From: Moraxellaceae bacterium
GTDB taxonomy: Bacteria; Pseudomonadota; Gammaproteobacteria; Pseudomonadales; Moraxellaceae
DNA: 20,153 bases
Reading direction: 5' to 3'
NCBI GenBank assembly: GCA_014378805.1
Contig: JACMMY010000016.1
Coordinates: 1-20,153, forward strand
Below are positions 1 through 7,194 of this stretch, one piece after another. Numbering within the stretch: the first letter of the stretch is position 1; every line of letters starts with the position of its first letter. The notes under the pieces were generated by a model, which saw nothing but the letters and a program-made list of their open reading frames with translations, made no database searches and was not told where the DNA came from. A program made the translations under genes and the position numbers.

Positions 1-876
1 ATATTTTCACGCCAAGTGGTTCGCCTGCTGGATAAAAAACCATTGTATTTCGATGCGAAAGATCGCATTTCACCGATACTCACGGCAATGGAAGGTCTAA
101 AATTCAGCGCGATTTACTTAGATCATCCAGATACCAATGATGGCAAAGCACTGTCAGATTTATTTGAACGTCTGCAACGGCCGCTCCTTTCTGCCGCTGG
201 CAAACAAGAAATTCTTGATCGTGAAGCAAAAATGCGTGCGCATTTGGTGTTTATCGACGGTACTTCCGCATGGTTTGGCATGAGTGAAATGGGACAAACC
301 TTGCGCTGGCCAATGGGTATTCCGCGCCTCAAAATGCCAGCCGACGCACCAAGTCGTTCGACACTGAAACTCACTGAAGCCTTTGCATATTTCTTGAGTC
401 CTGAAGAACAAAAAGATTGGCTGCGCGAAGGCTTAACTGCCGTTGATTTAGGTGCTTGTCCGGGTGGCTGGACATGGCAATTGGTTCAGCATGGCATTCA
501 AGTCATCGCCATTGATAATGGCGCGATGAATGAAAAACTCATGGAAAGCGGCTTAGTTGAACACTTTAAAACTGACGGCTTTATCTATCGTCCGAAGCGT
601 CCTGTGCATTGGTTAGTCTGTGATATGGTTGAACAACCAGCACGTGTCGCGGAATTGGTTGGTGATTGGCTAGCCGATGGTGCTGCGAGTCACGCAGTAT
701 TTAACTTAAAATTACCAATGAAAACACGCTTAGACGAAGTGCTGTTCTGCAAAGATCTGATCGAAGGCATTGTGAAGAAATCAGGCAAGAAATTAGAACG
801 CCTTGAATTCCGCCAGCTCTATCATGACCGTGAAGAAGTCACAGGTTATGCGGCAGTTGCAGGACGCCCTGAATAA
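1..876 (+). CDS. rlmM: 23S rRNA 2'-O-ribose C2498 methyltransferase RlmM, 3' part
   Basis: RlmM transfers a methyl group from SAM to the 2'-OH of C2498 in 23S rRNA, in the cytoplasm. The reading frame is open from base 1, so the N-terminus (RNA-binding THUMP-like part) lies outside the window and 291 codons remain. The SAM-binding motif DLGACPGGW is at bases 444-470. The later VCDMVEQP and NLKLPMK segments match the conserved catalytic Asp and Lys regions of this FtsJ-like family. The stop is TAA at 874-876. A downstream membrane-protein gene begins after 28 nt and may be cotranscribed. Identification rests on the motif order and the characteristic C-terminus (RQLYHDREEVTGY). Confidence 0.93.
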   Translation: MFSRQVVRLLDKKPLYFDAKDRISPILTAMEGLKFSAIYLDHPDTNDGKALSDLFERLQRPLLSAAGKQEILDREAKMRAHLVFIDGTSAWFGMSEMGQTLRWPMGIPRLKMPADAPSRSTLKLTEAFAYFLSPEEQKDWLREGLTAVDLGACPGGWTWQLVQHGIQVIAIDNGAMNEKLMESGLVEHFKTDGFIYRPKRPVHWLVCDMVEQPARVAELVGDWLADGAASHAVFNLKLPMKTRLDEVLFCKDLIEGIVKKSGKKLERLEFRQLYHDREEVTGYAAVAGRPE

Positions 877-904
877 CAATATCAATCATCAATCGAGGTG
901 AGTT

Positions 905-1387
905 TTGAATAATCGCAAATTGTTTCGGATCATCTCTTTTGTGATTGCACTTGCGTTGAGCTATTTTGCGACAACGCACTTTGGGAAAAACAATCAAGCT
1001 AGCCAGTCGAATCATGCTTCGATTGACAATACTTCGACTGATTCAAACTCATCCTCCTCTTCAACTGAAAAATTTACAGATAATAGTGAGGTTGAAGGAA
1101 AAGGAACTGTCGTTAAAATTTTGAACGATGATAATAAAGCGGGTGGCGACAATGGCAGTCGTCATCAGCGTTTTATCTTGCGCTTAGATTCAGGGCAAAC
1201 TGTTTTGGTCGCACATAACATTGACCTTGCGCCACGAATTGAAATGATCAATGAAGATGACACCATCGTTTTCAAAGGTGTTTATGTCAGCAATGACAAA
1301 GGTGGTGTCATTCACTGGACACATCGTGATCCAAATGGAAGACATGAAGATGGGTGGCTGAAGCGTAATGGGAAGATTTATCAGTAA
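905..1387 (+). CDS. DUF3465 membrane-anchored protein
   Basis: This is a 160-residue protein of unknown function. Residues 6-24 form one hydrophobic helix (signal anchor or uncleaved signal peptide). A Ser/Asn/Thr-rich linker follows (about 28-60), then a compact conserved domain (about 62-160) with GSRHQRFILRL, HNIDLAPRI and the terminal WLKRNGKIYQ, which I recognise as DUF3465. The domain is probably periplasmic. The His-rich conserved positions (SRHQRF, AHNI, HWTHRD) are notable, but no enzymatic role is known to me. The start is TTG at 905, chosen because GAGGTG (895-900) lies 4 nt upstream and no in-frame ATG precedes the hydrophobic helix. It begins 28 nt after rlmM, so it may share that transcript. 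Confidence 0.82.
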   Translation: MNNRKLFRIISFVIALALSYFATTHFGKNNQASQSNHASIDNTSTDSNSSSSSTEKFTDNSEVEGKGTVVKILNDDNKAGGDNGSRHQRFILRLDSGQTVLVAHNIDLAPRIEMINEDDTIVFKGVYVSNDKGGVIHWTHRDPNGRHEDGWLKRNGKIYQ

Positions 1388-1461
1388 AATAAACTGATCA
1401 TCTACTAGACGATTACTTTTTCAGACACAAATTAATAATACTTTACCGGCTCGCCCGCAAT

Positions 1462-1482
1462 TATAATCAATAATCATTCTCA
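1462..1482 (+). promoter_or_regulatory. Promoter -10 with abutting Fur box for the DUF4198 gene
   Basis: A perfect TATAAT is at 1462-1467. The next 15 bases (1468-1482, CAATAATCATTCTCA) match the 7-1-7 Fur consensus TGATAATCATTATCA at 12 of 15 positions. The box would cover the transcription start near 1474, a repressing position. A convincing -35 is not visible; TACTTT at 1439-1444 is at 17-bp spacing but is weak. Iron repression of the downstream gene is inferred. Confidence 0.6.
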
Positions 1483-1510
1483 TATAGACGTATTGTAAAG
1501 GCAGAGTCTC

Positions 1511-2353
1511 ATGGCGTGTTCACTAAAACTATCTTCAACATCTGCAACACTTCTATTTCTCACATCGTCGATTGCCATGGCTCACACGCCTTATATCTTG
1601 CCATATCACTTCGATACCAACAAAGACATCGCAACCATTCAAGCGTCTGCGACTGAAGACTTTTTTATCCCTGATCATGGCATTTCAGGCGACTTCTTTG
1701 TCACATCTCCAGCAGGCGTCACAACTCCGATTACTGATGTAACATCATTAAAAGAAGTGACATTAGCGCAAGTTCCTCTGGCAGAAAATGGCACGTATCG
1801 CATCACGTTGAAAGCAAAACCACGTATGAGTAAATTTGCACATGTCGACGGTCGCTGGTTAAGCGTTCGTCCAGCGCATGGTGCTGGCGGCAAGCCAAAA
1901 GGAGCACAGAGCGAACGGGGTTATGTCACACCTGAAGAGCTCGCATCAGATGCAAAAATGATTGAATCAACCTCAACCCGCACGCTTGAAACCTTTGTGA
2001 CCAAAGCGCGCGGCTCGGACAAAGTTCTGAAAATATCTGGTAAAGGACTAGAAGTTAAATTAAACCAAAATCCAAGTTCAATTTTTCTAGATCAAGGGTT
2101 GGAATTCGACGTATTGTTTGACGGCAAGCCGATTAAGAACCAAATAGTTGAAATTGAGCAAGCAGGTAAAGCGCCGCTTGAACTCAAATCAGATGACAAA
2201 GGCCATGTGAAAGCAACATTCACGCAAGCAGGCACCTATTTGCTCGAAGTGAACTATCCAAATGATCCTGAGTCGCATAGTGAAAAAGGTCGTACAACGC
2301 CTCCGCAAGCCACCAGTTACAACTATGGCTTAACATTTGGTGTATCTCAGTAA
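1511..2353 (+). CDS. Secreted DUF4198 domain protein
   Basis: This is a 280-residue protein with a signal peptide (residues 1-24; cleavage probably after AMA, leaving a mature start at HTPYILP). The mature part is a DUF4198 domain: an N-terminal His-containing strand, a beta-sandwich region (PAGVTTPITDV), then a second Ig-like half (about 180-280) with VLFDGKPIKNQIVEIEQ and an F-x-x-A-G-T-Y-L-L-E type strand. Members are periplasmic, often lie near metal-uptake receptors, and have been loosely called nickel/cobalt uptake components; the molecular role is not established. No TonB receptor is adjacent here. The ATG at 1511 is preceded by AAAGG (1497-1501). The Fur-like box upstream suggests iron-dependent expression. 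A hairpin terminator follows, so the gene looks monocistronic. Confidence 0.85.
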   Translation: MACSLKLSSTSATLLFLTSSIAMAHTPYILPYHFDTNKDIATIQASATEDFFIPDHGISGDFFVTSPAGVTTPITDVTSLKEVTLAQVPLAENGTYRITLKAKPRMSKFAHVDGRWLSVRPAHGAGGKPKGAQSERGYVTPEELASDAKMIESTSTRTLETFVTKARGSDKVLKISGKGLEVKLNQNPSSIFLDQGLEFDVLFDGKPIKNQIVEIEQAGKAPLELKSDDKGHVKATFTQAGTYLLEVNYPNDPESHSEKGRTTPPQATSYNYGLTFGVSQ

Positions 2354-2386
2354 GGTTCAAAATTAGTATCAAAGAGTTTTGATAAT

Positions 2387-2425
2387 AAACAGTCTGAATC
2401 CCCAAGATCAGCCTGTTTTTATTTT
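2387..2425 (+). terminator. Rho-independent terminator after the DUF4198 gene
   Basis: AAACAG (2387-2392) pairs with CTGTTT (2413-2418), and CTGA (2394-2397) with TCAG (2408-2411), around one T/C mismatch and a 10-nt loop. A T-rich tail TTTATTTT follows. It lies 34 nt past the stop. The opposite strand also has a moderately T-rich tail (TATTATC), so it may also stop the convergent beta-lactamase transcript. Confidence 0.75.
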
Positions 2426-2476
2426 AATTGATGCATTAAATTTAAGAAAAATAGAATCACTTAGCATTAAATATTA

Positions 2477-3356
2477 TCAATTTTTATAAAATGTCCGTCC
2501 AATAATACGTCCCACTTCAGCAATAACCTGACTTTGTTGATCTGGTGAAATTGTCGAACCGGTATAATAAACAGTGATTAAGAATGGCAAATTATTCTCT
2601 GGCCAAATAATCGCGACATCATTACTTGCCCCGTGTGCGCCTGAACCTGTTTTGTCACCCACTTTCCACGTTGAACTCAATCCCGCACGTAACTTAGCAT
2701 GACCTGTTGTATTGCCGATGAGCCATTCAGTGAGTTTTTTTTGAGTTGACCGATAAGGCATTTCCAGCAAGCAAAGTCCGCATGGTATTCAACATCACTA
2801 TTGGCGTCGTTGTATCACGTAAATCACCCTTAATGTTGTCATTTAAAGATGGCTCATTACGATCAAGCCGAGTCACTTGATCACCCAGAGAGCGGACATA
2901 TCGCGTGAGACCTGCTGGCCCATCGATTGTTTTCAATAACAGATTAGTGGCAGTATTATCACTATATTGAAGTGCCGCAGCGCAGAGTTCTGAAACCGAC
3001 ATTTGACCATCTTTTAAATGTTGATTCGTAATCGGTGCGTAAGATTCAATATCCGTCGCTGTGAACTTTATAGAACGATCTAAAGTCTCTTTACCTAAAT
3101 CGACTCGATGCAATACAGCCGCAACTAATAACAACTTAAACGTACTCGCCATCGCAAAACGTTCATTTGCGCGATATTTCAGTCGTTCGCCATTGGCGAT
3201 ATTTAATGCTGAAACGCCTAAACGTCCGCCGTTATTTTTTTCTAAAGTCGCAATAGACCGACTAAAATCAGTAGCAGTCAATTGAGACGCTGCTAAGGTA
3301 TCTAATGATGCAAGGAGCAGAATACCTGCTAGCGCATACTTCATTCTAGATAACAT
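2477..3356 (-). pseudogene. Class A (serine) beta-lactamase with a single frameshift
   Basis: Intact, this would be a periplasmic beta-lactam hydrolase of about 292 residues, the usual class A length. The signal peptide includes ILLLASLDTLAA. Counting from the ATG at 3356, STFK (nucleophile Ser and Lys) is at 71-74, SDN at 132-134 and the omega-loop Glu in NEPSLN at 168; the KTG triad lies in VGDKTGSG after the break. The frame is lost in a run of eight A (T at 2735-2742 on +): it reads on to a TGA at 2727-2729, while the C-terminal third (KKLTEWL... to TGA 2477-2479) continues in another frame. Removing one A restores a seamless class A sequence; there are no other lesions. The sequence has KTG rather than the RSG of CARB enzymes, no Cys before the nucleophile (unlike carbapenemases with C69), and NDVAIIWP after KTG as in CTX-M-like enzymes. 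The start at 3356 has GAGGTG (3361-3366) upstream; 3344 is an alternative. It lies 27 nt after tmk in the same direction. Confidence 0.9.
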
Positions 3357-3383
3357 CCAACACCTCACTGCTCAAACGTATGA

Positions 3384-3977
3384 CTACATCCCTTTGATAG
3401 CGAAAGCTAAAACCTCTTCCGCCGCCAATGTCGCATCTAACTTCACAATCCGCTGCGGTTCAGCTGCCGCACGCGCAGCATATACTGCACGAACACGTTC
3501 AAAGAACTCATGACGCTCTTGCTCAAAACGATCCAACGCACTGCGCTTTCCAGCCCGCGCCATGCCAATCTCAACTGGTGCATCCAACCAAAATGTTTTA
3601 CTCGGTAACACTGATACAAATTGTTCAACCAGCGCTTGAACTTGTGTCGTCGGCAAATCACGCCCGCCGCATTGATACGCATAGCTCGCATCGACAAAAC
3701 GATCACAGAGCACCCATTGTCCGCGCGAAAGAGCAGGTTCAATGACTTGACTCAAATGTTGTGCACGCGCCGCAAATAGCAGTAATAACTCACATGAAGG
3801 TGCAATTTTTTCTCCATCAGGCGTGAGTAACAACCCACGGATTTGCTCAGCCAACGGAGTTCCGCCTGGTTCGCGCGTGACGATAAAATCAATCCCTTGC
3901 GCCTGCAAATGATCCGCAACACCTCGAATTAACGTGCTCTTGCCTACACCTTCGGTTCCTTCAAAACTGATAAACAT
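3384..3977 (-). CDS. tmk: Thymidylate kinase
   Basis: Tmk phosphorylates dTMP to dTDP with ATP in the cytoplasm, a step essential for dTTP supply. The 197-residue length is slightly short of the usual 205-215. Visible motifs are the P-loop EGTEGVGKST (6-15), REPGGTP (35-41), the DRF motif (92-94), and the Arg-containing lid region (RAGKRSALDRFE, from 141). ATG at 3977 has an AAGGAA-type ribosome site a few nt upstream. It starts 30 nt after mltG and is followed after 27 nt by the broken beta-lactamase, so pabC-mltG-tmk-bla reads as one transcription unit. Confidence 0.96.
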   Translation of the reverse strand: MFISFEGTEGVGKSTLIRGVADHLQAQGIDFIVTREPGGTPLAEQIRGLLLTPDGEKIAPSCELLLLFAARAQHLSQVIEPALSRGQWVLCDRFVDASYAYQCGGRDLPTTQVQALVEQFVSVLPSKTFWLDAPVEIGMARAGKRSALDRFEQERHEFFERVRAVYAARAAAEPQRIVKLDATLAAEEVLAFAIKGM

Positions 3978-4007
3978 CTCGTCTGTATTCCTTTTACATT
4001 GGCTTTT

Positions 4008-5135
4008 TTACGAGCCGTTTCGCTTACTGCGCATTACCTTTAAATAGCTTTGAACAGCAGCATTATGTTCTGCAAGCGTACTACTAAATTTATGACCACC
4101 GGTTCCGGTTGCTACAAAATACAACGCATCAATATTCGCAGGATGTAATGCCGCATGAATCGCCGCGCGACCAGGCATCGCAATCGGAGTTGGTGGCAAA
4201 CCATCTATTTTATAGGTGTTATACGCAGTAGGTGTTTCCAAATCTTTGCGTGTGATGTTGCCATTATATTGCGTGCCCATGCCGTAAATCACCGTTGGAT
4301 CAGTTTGCAAACGCATGCCTTGTTTTAATCGATTAATAAAAACGGCCGCAACTTTTGCTCGTTCACCATCACTGCCAGTCTCTTTTTCAACAATCGAAGC
4401 CATAATTAGCGCATCATTGATTGAGTGATACGGTAAGTCTGCGGCTCGCCCTTTCCACTCTTGATCTACAATTTGTTTTTGTTTGTCGTACACTTTCTTC
4501 AAAACCAAAATATCACTAACCCCTGCTGAAAACATATATGTATCAGGCGCAAACCAACCTTCAGGATGAGTTTTGGGAATACCTGCTGCCGCTAAAATTT
4601 GAGCATCGGGTAGATTTAATACGGTTTTCTTAATATCAGGATTCGCAGCGAGTCGTTGTTTAAATTGATTAAAAGTCATTCCTTCAACCAGCAACACCCG
4701 ATTCAATTGTTTCAGTTTACCGTCATTTAACAATCTCAATAATTTTGATGCACTAATTCCAGCGGGAATCTCGTAAGCACCTGCTTTAAGCGTGTGATGA
4801 ATAAACATATTACGGTAAATTTTTAAGATAATCGGATAATGAATCATATCTCGCTGTGCAAGATAACCAATCAAACCTGAATAAGTTTGGCCACTTTTGA
4901 TCTGTAAAACTTTACCGGTCGCGGTTACTGACAAGGGCCGAAACAGCGATTGCCAGATCGCACCGCTGAGCGCAAAAATACACAGAATCAGGAAGGTCTT
5001 CAACCAAGTCAATCGGAATGGCAGAATGCTCTTCGCTTGGCTATTTGTTGATTTATGACGTGTTGAATTTTTACCACGCGCTGACGAAGCGCTCTTTACA
5101 CTCGTTTTTGACGTTGTTTTTTTACGCGGTGCCAT
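4008..5135 (-). CDS. mltG: Endolytic murein transglycosylase MltG (YceG family)
   Basis: MltG cuts nascent peptidoglycan strands inside the glycan chain and is thought to set strand length; it sits in the inner membrane facing the periplasm. From ATG 5135 the protein has 375 residues: a Lys/Ser/Thr-rich cytoplasmic tail (about 1-38), one membrane helix (about 44-65), a LysM-like subdomain with LVEGMTF, then the catalytic domain with EGWFAPDTY, ASIVEKETG (catalytic Glu in VEKET, about 249-253), FINRL, LQTDPTVIYG and TYKIDGLPPTPI. An in-frame TTG two codons earlier (5141) is possible; neither start has a strong Shine-Dalgarno sequence. It follows pabC by 28 nt and precedes tmk by 30 nt, the usual gammaproteobacterial order. 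Confidence 0.95.
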   Translation of the reverse strand: MAPRKKTTSKTSVKSASSARGKNSTRHKSTNSQAKSILPFRLTWLKTFLILCIFALSGAIWQSLFRPLSVTATGKVLQIKSGQTYSGLIGYLAQRDMIHYPIILKIYRNMFIHHTLKAGAYEIPAGISASKLLRLLNDGKLKQLNRVLLVEGMTFNQFKQRLAANPDIKKTVLNLPDAQILAAAGIPKTHPEGWFAPDTYMFSAGVSDILVLKKVYDKQKQIVDQEWKGRAADLPYHSINDALIMASIVEKETGSDGERAKVAAVFINRLKQGMRLQTDPTVIYGMGTQYNGNITRKDLETPTAYNTYKIDGLPPTPIAMPGRAAIHAALHPANIDALYFVATGTGGHKFSSTLAEHNAAVQSYLKVMRSKRNGS

Positions 5136-5163
5136 GACCAAAAACCGAAACTTTAAGAGGCGC

Positions 5164-5976
5164 TTAGAATAACAGATTGGCTAAAGTTGTCACGGCAGAA
5201 ACATTCAATATTCGACCATTCAACTGACGCACTGGCACAATTTGAGTCAGTGCATTACAAAAAAACAATGCCTCAATGCGACCCAGATCATTAAGATGCA
5301 ACGTTTGAAAAAGCGGTGGATTATCTTGCGCTTGCATTCGCTCAATTATTTCAGTACGCATCACCCCTAGAATCCCTGAGCAATAAATCGGCGGCGTCCA
5401 CCATTGACCACCAACTAGAAAAAAGCAGTTACTATAAACACCTTCCACCACTAAACCATTCACATCACAGACCAGTCCTTCAGCCCAGCCATACGTTGCC
5501 AATTCTTGACGAAGAATGACTTGTTCCAATCGATTTAAAGTTTTAAGTCCCGCCAGTTGCGGCATAACTTGTCCCAATTGACCCAATAAAACGCCACTCT
5601 CAATTGGCGACATGACCAAATCATTCGCTTTACTTTCTGCCTGGAACAATTGAATATAGACCACCGCAGGTTGTTTGGGCGGCAAATAACCGCGCTCACT
5701 ATCACCCCGACTAATAATAATTTTAAGGACACCATTAACCAGTAATGCTGCCTTTTGCAATGCATCCAGCTCCAGTTGCTTAAAATCGACATCTAGTGAT
5801 AAACGCTGCGCGCCTTGCTGTAAACGATATAAATGATGCGACCACAGACAAGGTTGACCTTCATATATACGTACGCTGGTAAACAGTCCATCGCCATAAA
5901 GAAATGCACGATCGAATGGGTTGATTGCCGTCGATGCAACCCCATTTTTGAATGTCGTTATATTAAACTCGGTCAT
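5164..5976 (-). CDS. pabC: 4-amino-4-deoxychorismate lyase
   Basis: PabC is a PLP fold-type IV enzyme that converts aminodeoxychorismate to p-aminobenzoate and pyruvate for folate synthesis. The 270-residue length is typical. The N-terminus has DRAFLYGDGLFTSVR; the expected PLP lysine is K145 in GLKTLNRLEQ; the cofactor-binding segment is VVEGVYSNCFF, and GILGVMR contacts PLP phosphate in relatives. In that segment the usual E-T/E-x-x-S-N is EGVYSN, a mild variation. It is the first gene of the minus-strand operon pabC-mltG-tmk-bla. The ATG at 5976 lacks an obvious Shine-Dalgarno sequence. Branched-chain or D-amino acid aminotransferases are relatives, but the LNRLEQ signature and the mltG neighbour favour PabC. 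Confidence 0.93.
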   Translation of the reverse strand: MTEFNITTFKNGVASTAINPFDRAFLYGDGLFTSVRIYEGQPCLWSHHLYRLQQGAQRLSLDVDFKQLELDALQKAALLVNGVLKIIISRGDSERGYLPPKQPAVVYIQLFQAESKANDLVMSPIESGVLLGQLGQVMPQLAGLKTLNRLEQVILRQELATYGWAEGLVCDVNGLVVEGVYSNCFFLVGGQWWTPPIYCSGILGVMRTEIIERMQAQDNPPLFQTLHLNDLGRIEALFFCNALTQIVPVRQLNGRILNVSAVTTLANLLF

Positions 5977-6005
5977 GGTTAGATACTTATTAAGATCAAT
6001 TAATT

Positions 6006-6034
6006 ATTACTATCTATCAATAGTTTCAGCACAA
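6006..6034 (-). promoter_or_regulatory. Candidate promoter for the pabC operon
   Basis: Read on the minus strand, TTGTGC (6034-6029) and AGTAAT (6011-6006) are separated by exactly 17 bp, giving a start near 6000 and a leader of about 24 nt before the pabC ATG. Each hexamer matches the sigma70 consensus at 4 of 6 positions, so this is only a candidate. Confidence 0.35.
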
Positions 6035-6052
6035 TCCATCACTGACTAAAAC

Positions 6053-6080
6053 AAAAAAACGAACCGAAGTTCGTTTTTTT
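6053..6080 (-). terminator. Terminator with cUUCGg tetraloop after the outer-membrane barrel gene
   Basis: On the minus strand AACGAAC-TTCG-GTTCGTT forms a 7-bp stem (6058-6064 with 6069-6075) capped by the exceptionally stable C(UUCG)G tetraloop and followed by a T run. The other strand also has a T run, so it could stop both directions, but only the minus-strand gene ending at 6115 points into it. Confidence 0.88.
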
Positions 6081-6114
6081 ACATCAATATCTCATGCTTA
6101 TTCAGCACTAAATA

Positions 6115-6720
6115 TTAGAAGTGGTAAGAAGCACCGACTTTAGCAACTGGCGCCCAGTTGTATTCATCATCCAAATCGACACGAGTAGCGCCGTTATTGA
6201 ACTCTGCAATTTGAGTACCTTGATAAATCACACCAAGATCAAGATTCAAGCCCCAATGCGCATCAATTTTTGGTGCAAAACCAAAACCAATGTATGGGCT
6301 TACTGCTGGGCCTGTAGAGATTTTACCTACAGCTACGCCACCTTTACTTAGGCGAATCGCGCTGTCTTGGATGTATGTACCAAACTGGACATTAGCAGCG
6401 CTTAAATACTGTTGTGAAAATGGTGAATATTTAATAACGATTGATGCGTTTGAAAGATCGCTATAATCGGCAGTATATTTAGCCAATGATTGACCATGCA
6501 CGCTAGGGAAGCTACCACCAGCCCAACCGATGTTCAGACTTGTGTTTGGAGTAACATCATAACCAAAGTTCACGCCGTAACCTGTTGTACCCGCTTCTGC
6601 ACCAACTGACACGTTTGACAATGACAGTGCTGGATCGCCAAGAAGTGAAGGACCTTGTGCGAAAGTAGAACCTGCTGCGAAAACAGCTGCTGTAACAGCA
6701 AGAATACGAAGAGTCTTCAT
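6115..6720 (-). CDS. Small outer-membrane beta-barrel protein
   Basis: This is a 201-residue protein with a clear Sec signal peptide (1-21, cleavage after STFA). Alternating hydrophobic strands rich in Gly and aromatic residues follow (GVNFGYDV, SLNIGWAGG, PYIGFGFAP, GLNLDLGVIY). The sequence ends in ASYHF, the C-terminal Phe signature recognised by the BAM complex. The size suggests an eight-strand barrel, resembling small OmpW/OmpX-like or acinetobacterial surface barrels. I cannot assign a ligand or exact family. The ATG at 6720 has a GAGGAA ribosome site. Its own promoter region and terminator make it monocistronic. A stem in its 5' leader (6744-6758) may stabilise or regulate the message. 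Confidence 0.82.
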   Translation of the reverse strand: MKTLRILAVTAAVFAAGSTFAQGPSLLGDPALSLSNVSVGAEAGTTGYGVNFGYDVTPNTSLNIGWAGGSFPSVHGQSLAKYTADYSDLSNASIVIKYSPFSQQYLSAANVQFGTYIQDSAIRLSKGGVAVGKISTGPAVSPYIGFGFAPKIDAHWGLNLDLGVIYQGTQIAEFNNGATRVDLDDEYNWAPVAKVGASYHF

Positions 6721-6743
6721 AGTTATTCCTCAAATTTATATAT

Positions 6744-6758
6744 GGAACACAATGTTCC
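6744..6758 (-). repeat. Inverted repeat in the leader of the outer-membrane barrel gene
   Basis: GGAACA (6744-6749) and TGTTCC (6753-6758) are perfect inverted repeats around CAA, 24 nt upstream of the ATG at 6720. In the minus-strand message this is a short stem just before the ribosome site. A dimeric operator is the alternative reading. The function is not known. Confidence 0.4.
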
Positions 6759-6987
6759 CGTGGGAGTCATTTAAACATAATTTGAAACATCTTTGTATCA
6801 CTTGAAGTCATTAGCATTGCTTATTTTATGTAAAACAGATGCCTAACTTTAAATCACCAATATTATTAGTTTATATATATCAAATGCTTAAATAGCTAGA
6901 ATGGCACACAGTTGTTACAAGATGATTACATTTTGATAGGCAATCTTACGATATAAATTTCTTAAAGCATCACCAGAATCATGATTT
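6759..6987. other. AT-rich gap between two divergent genes
   Basis: This stretch should hold the promoter of the minus-strand barrel gene and upstream elements of ahcY. It is very AT-rich with runs such as TATATATA near 6872-6880. I found no hexamer pair with convincing spacing for the barrel gene and no open reading frame worth calling. Confidence 0.5.
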
Positions 6988-7017
6988 TTGCAATTTTTAG
7001 ACTAAAGTCACCATAAA
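6988..7017 (+). promoter_or_regulatory. Candidate promoter for ahcY
   Basis: TTGCAA (6988-6993) and CATAAA (7012-7017) are 18 bp apart, each near consensus (4-5 of 6). This would start the RNA near 7024, about 34 nt before the riboswitch core. Within that 34-nt stretch, AAATCA (7028-7033) and TGATTT (7052-7057) could form a separate 6-bp hairpin ahead of the aptamer. Confidence 0.4.
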
Positions 7018-7057
7018 CTACTAGTCGAAATCAGAGTTCATCCGTACAATGTGATTT

Positions 7058-7186
7058 CCGAGGGATGCTGCAACAGGTTTAACGTCAATATATACGTCAT
7101 AACCTGCTAGGCTCGGTACGTCGCTCAAACTTAATGCTCATTTTAATGATCATTCGGTTATCAATTTATATAGCAACGGCATCCGC
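7058..7186 (+). promoter_or_regulatory. SAH riboswitch controlling ahcY
   Basis: The element matches the S-adenosylhomocysteine riboswitch family, which senses SAH and turns on its recycling. P1 is CCGAG (7058-7062) with CTCGG (7112-7116). P2 is CAGGTT (7074-7079) with AACCTG (7101-7106). The conserved GCTGCAAC (7067-7074) and GCTAGGCTCGG (7106-7116) strands are present. The pseudoknot is GGATGC (7063-7068) with GCATCC (7179-7184), fully complementary, inside the conserved ACGGCATCCGC segment. The strand between P1 and the pseudoknot is long (62 nt) and carries an extra hairpin (7133-7140 with 7147-7154, one mismatch). The adjoining gene encodes SAH hydrolase, the classic target. Known members are ON switches; that direction is assumed here. 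Confidence 0.94.
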
Positions 7187-7194
7187 GAACTTAA

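Noticed and set aside
2477..2770. The C-terminal beta-lactamase frame as a separate 97-residue gene
   Set aside because: It begins inside the neighbouring frame, lacks a ribosome site and signal peptide, and joins seamlessly to the upstream frame when one A is removed.
2354..3383. A mobile element carrying the beta-lactamase
   Set aside because: I found no transposase, terminal inverted repeats, target duplications or attachment site around it.
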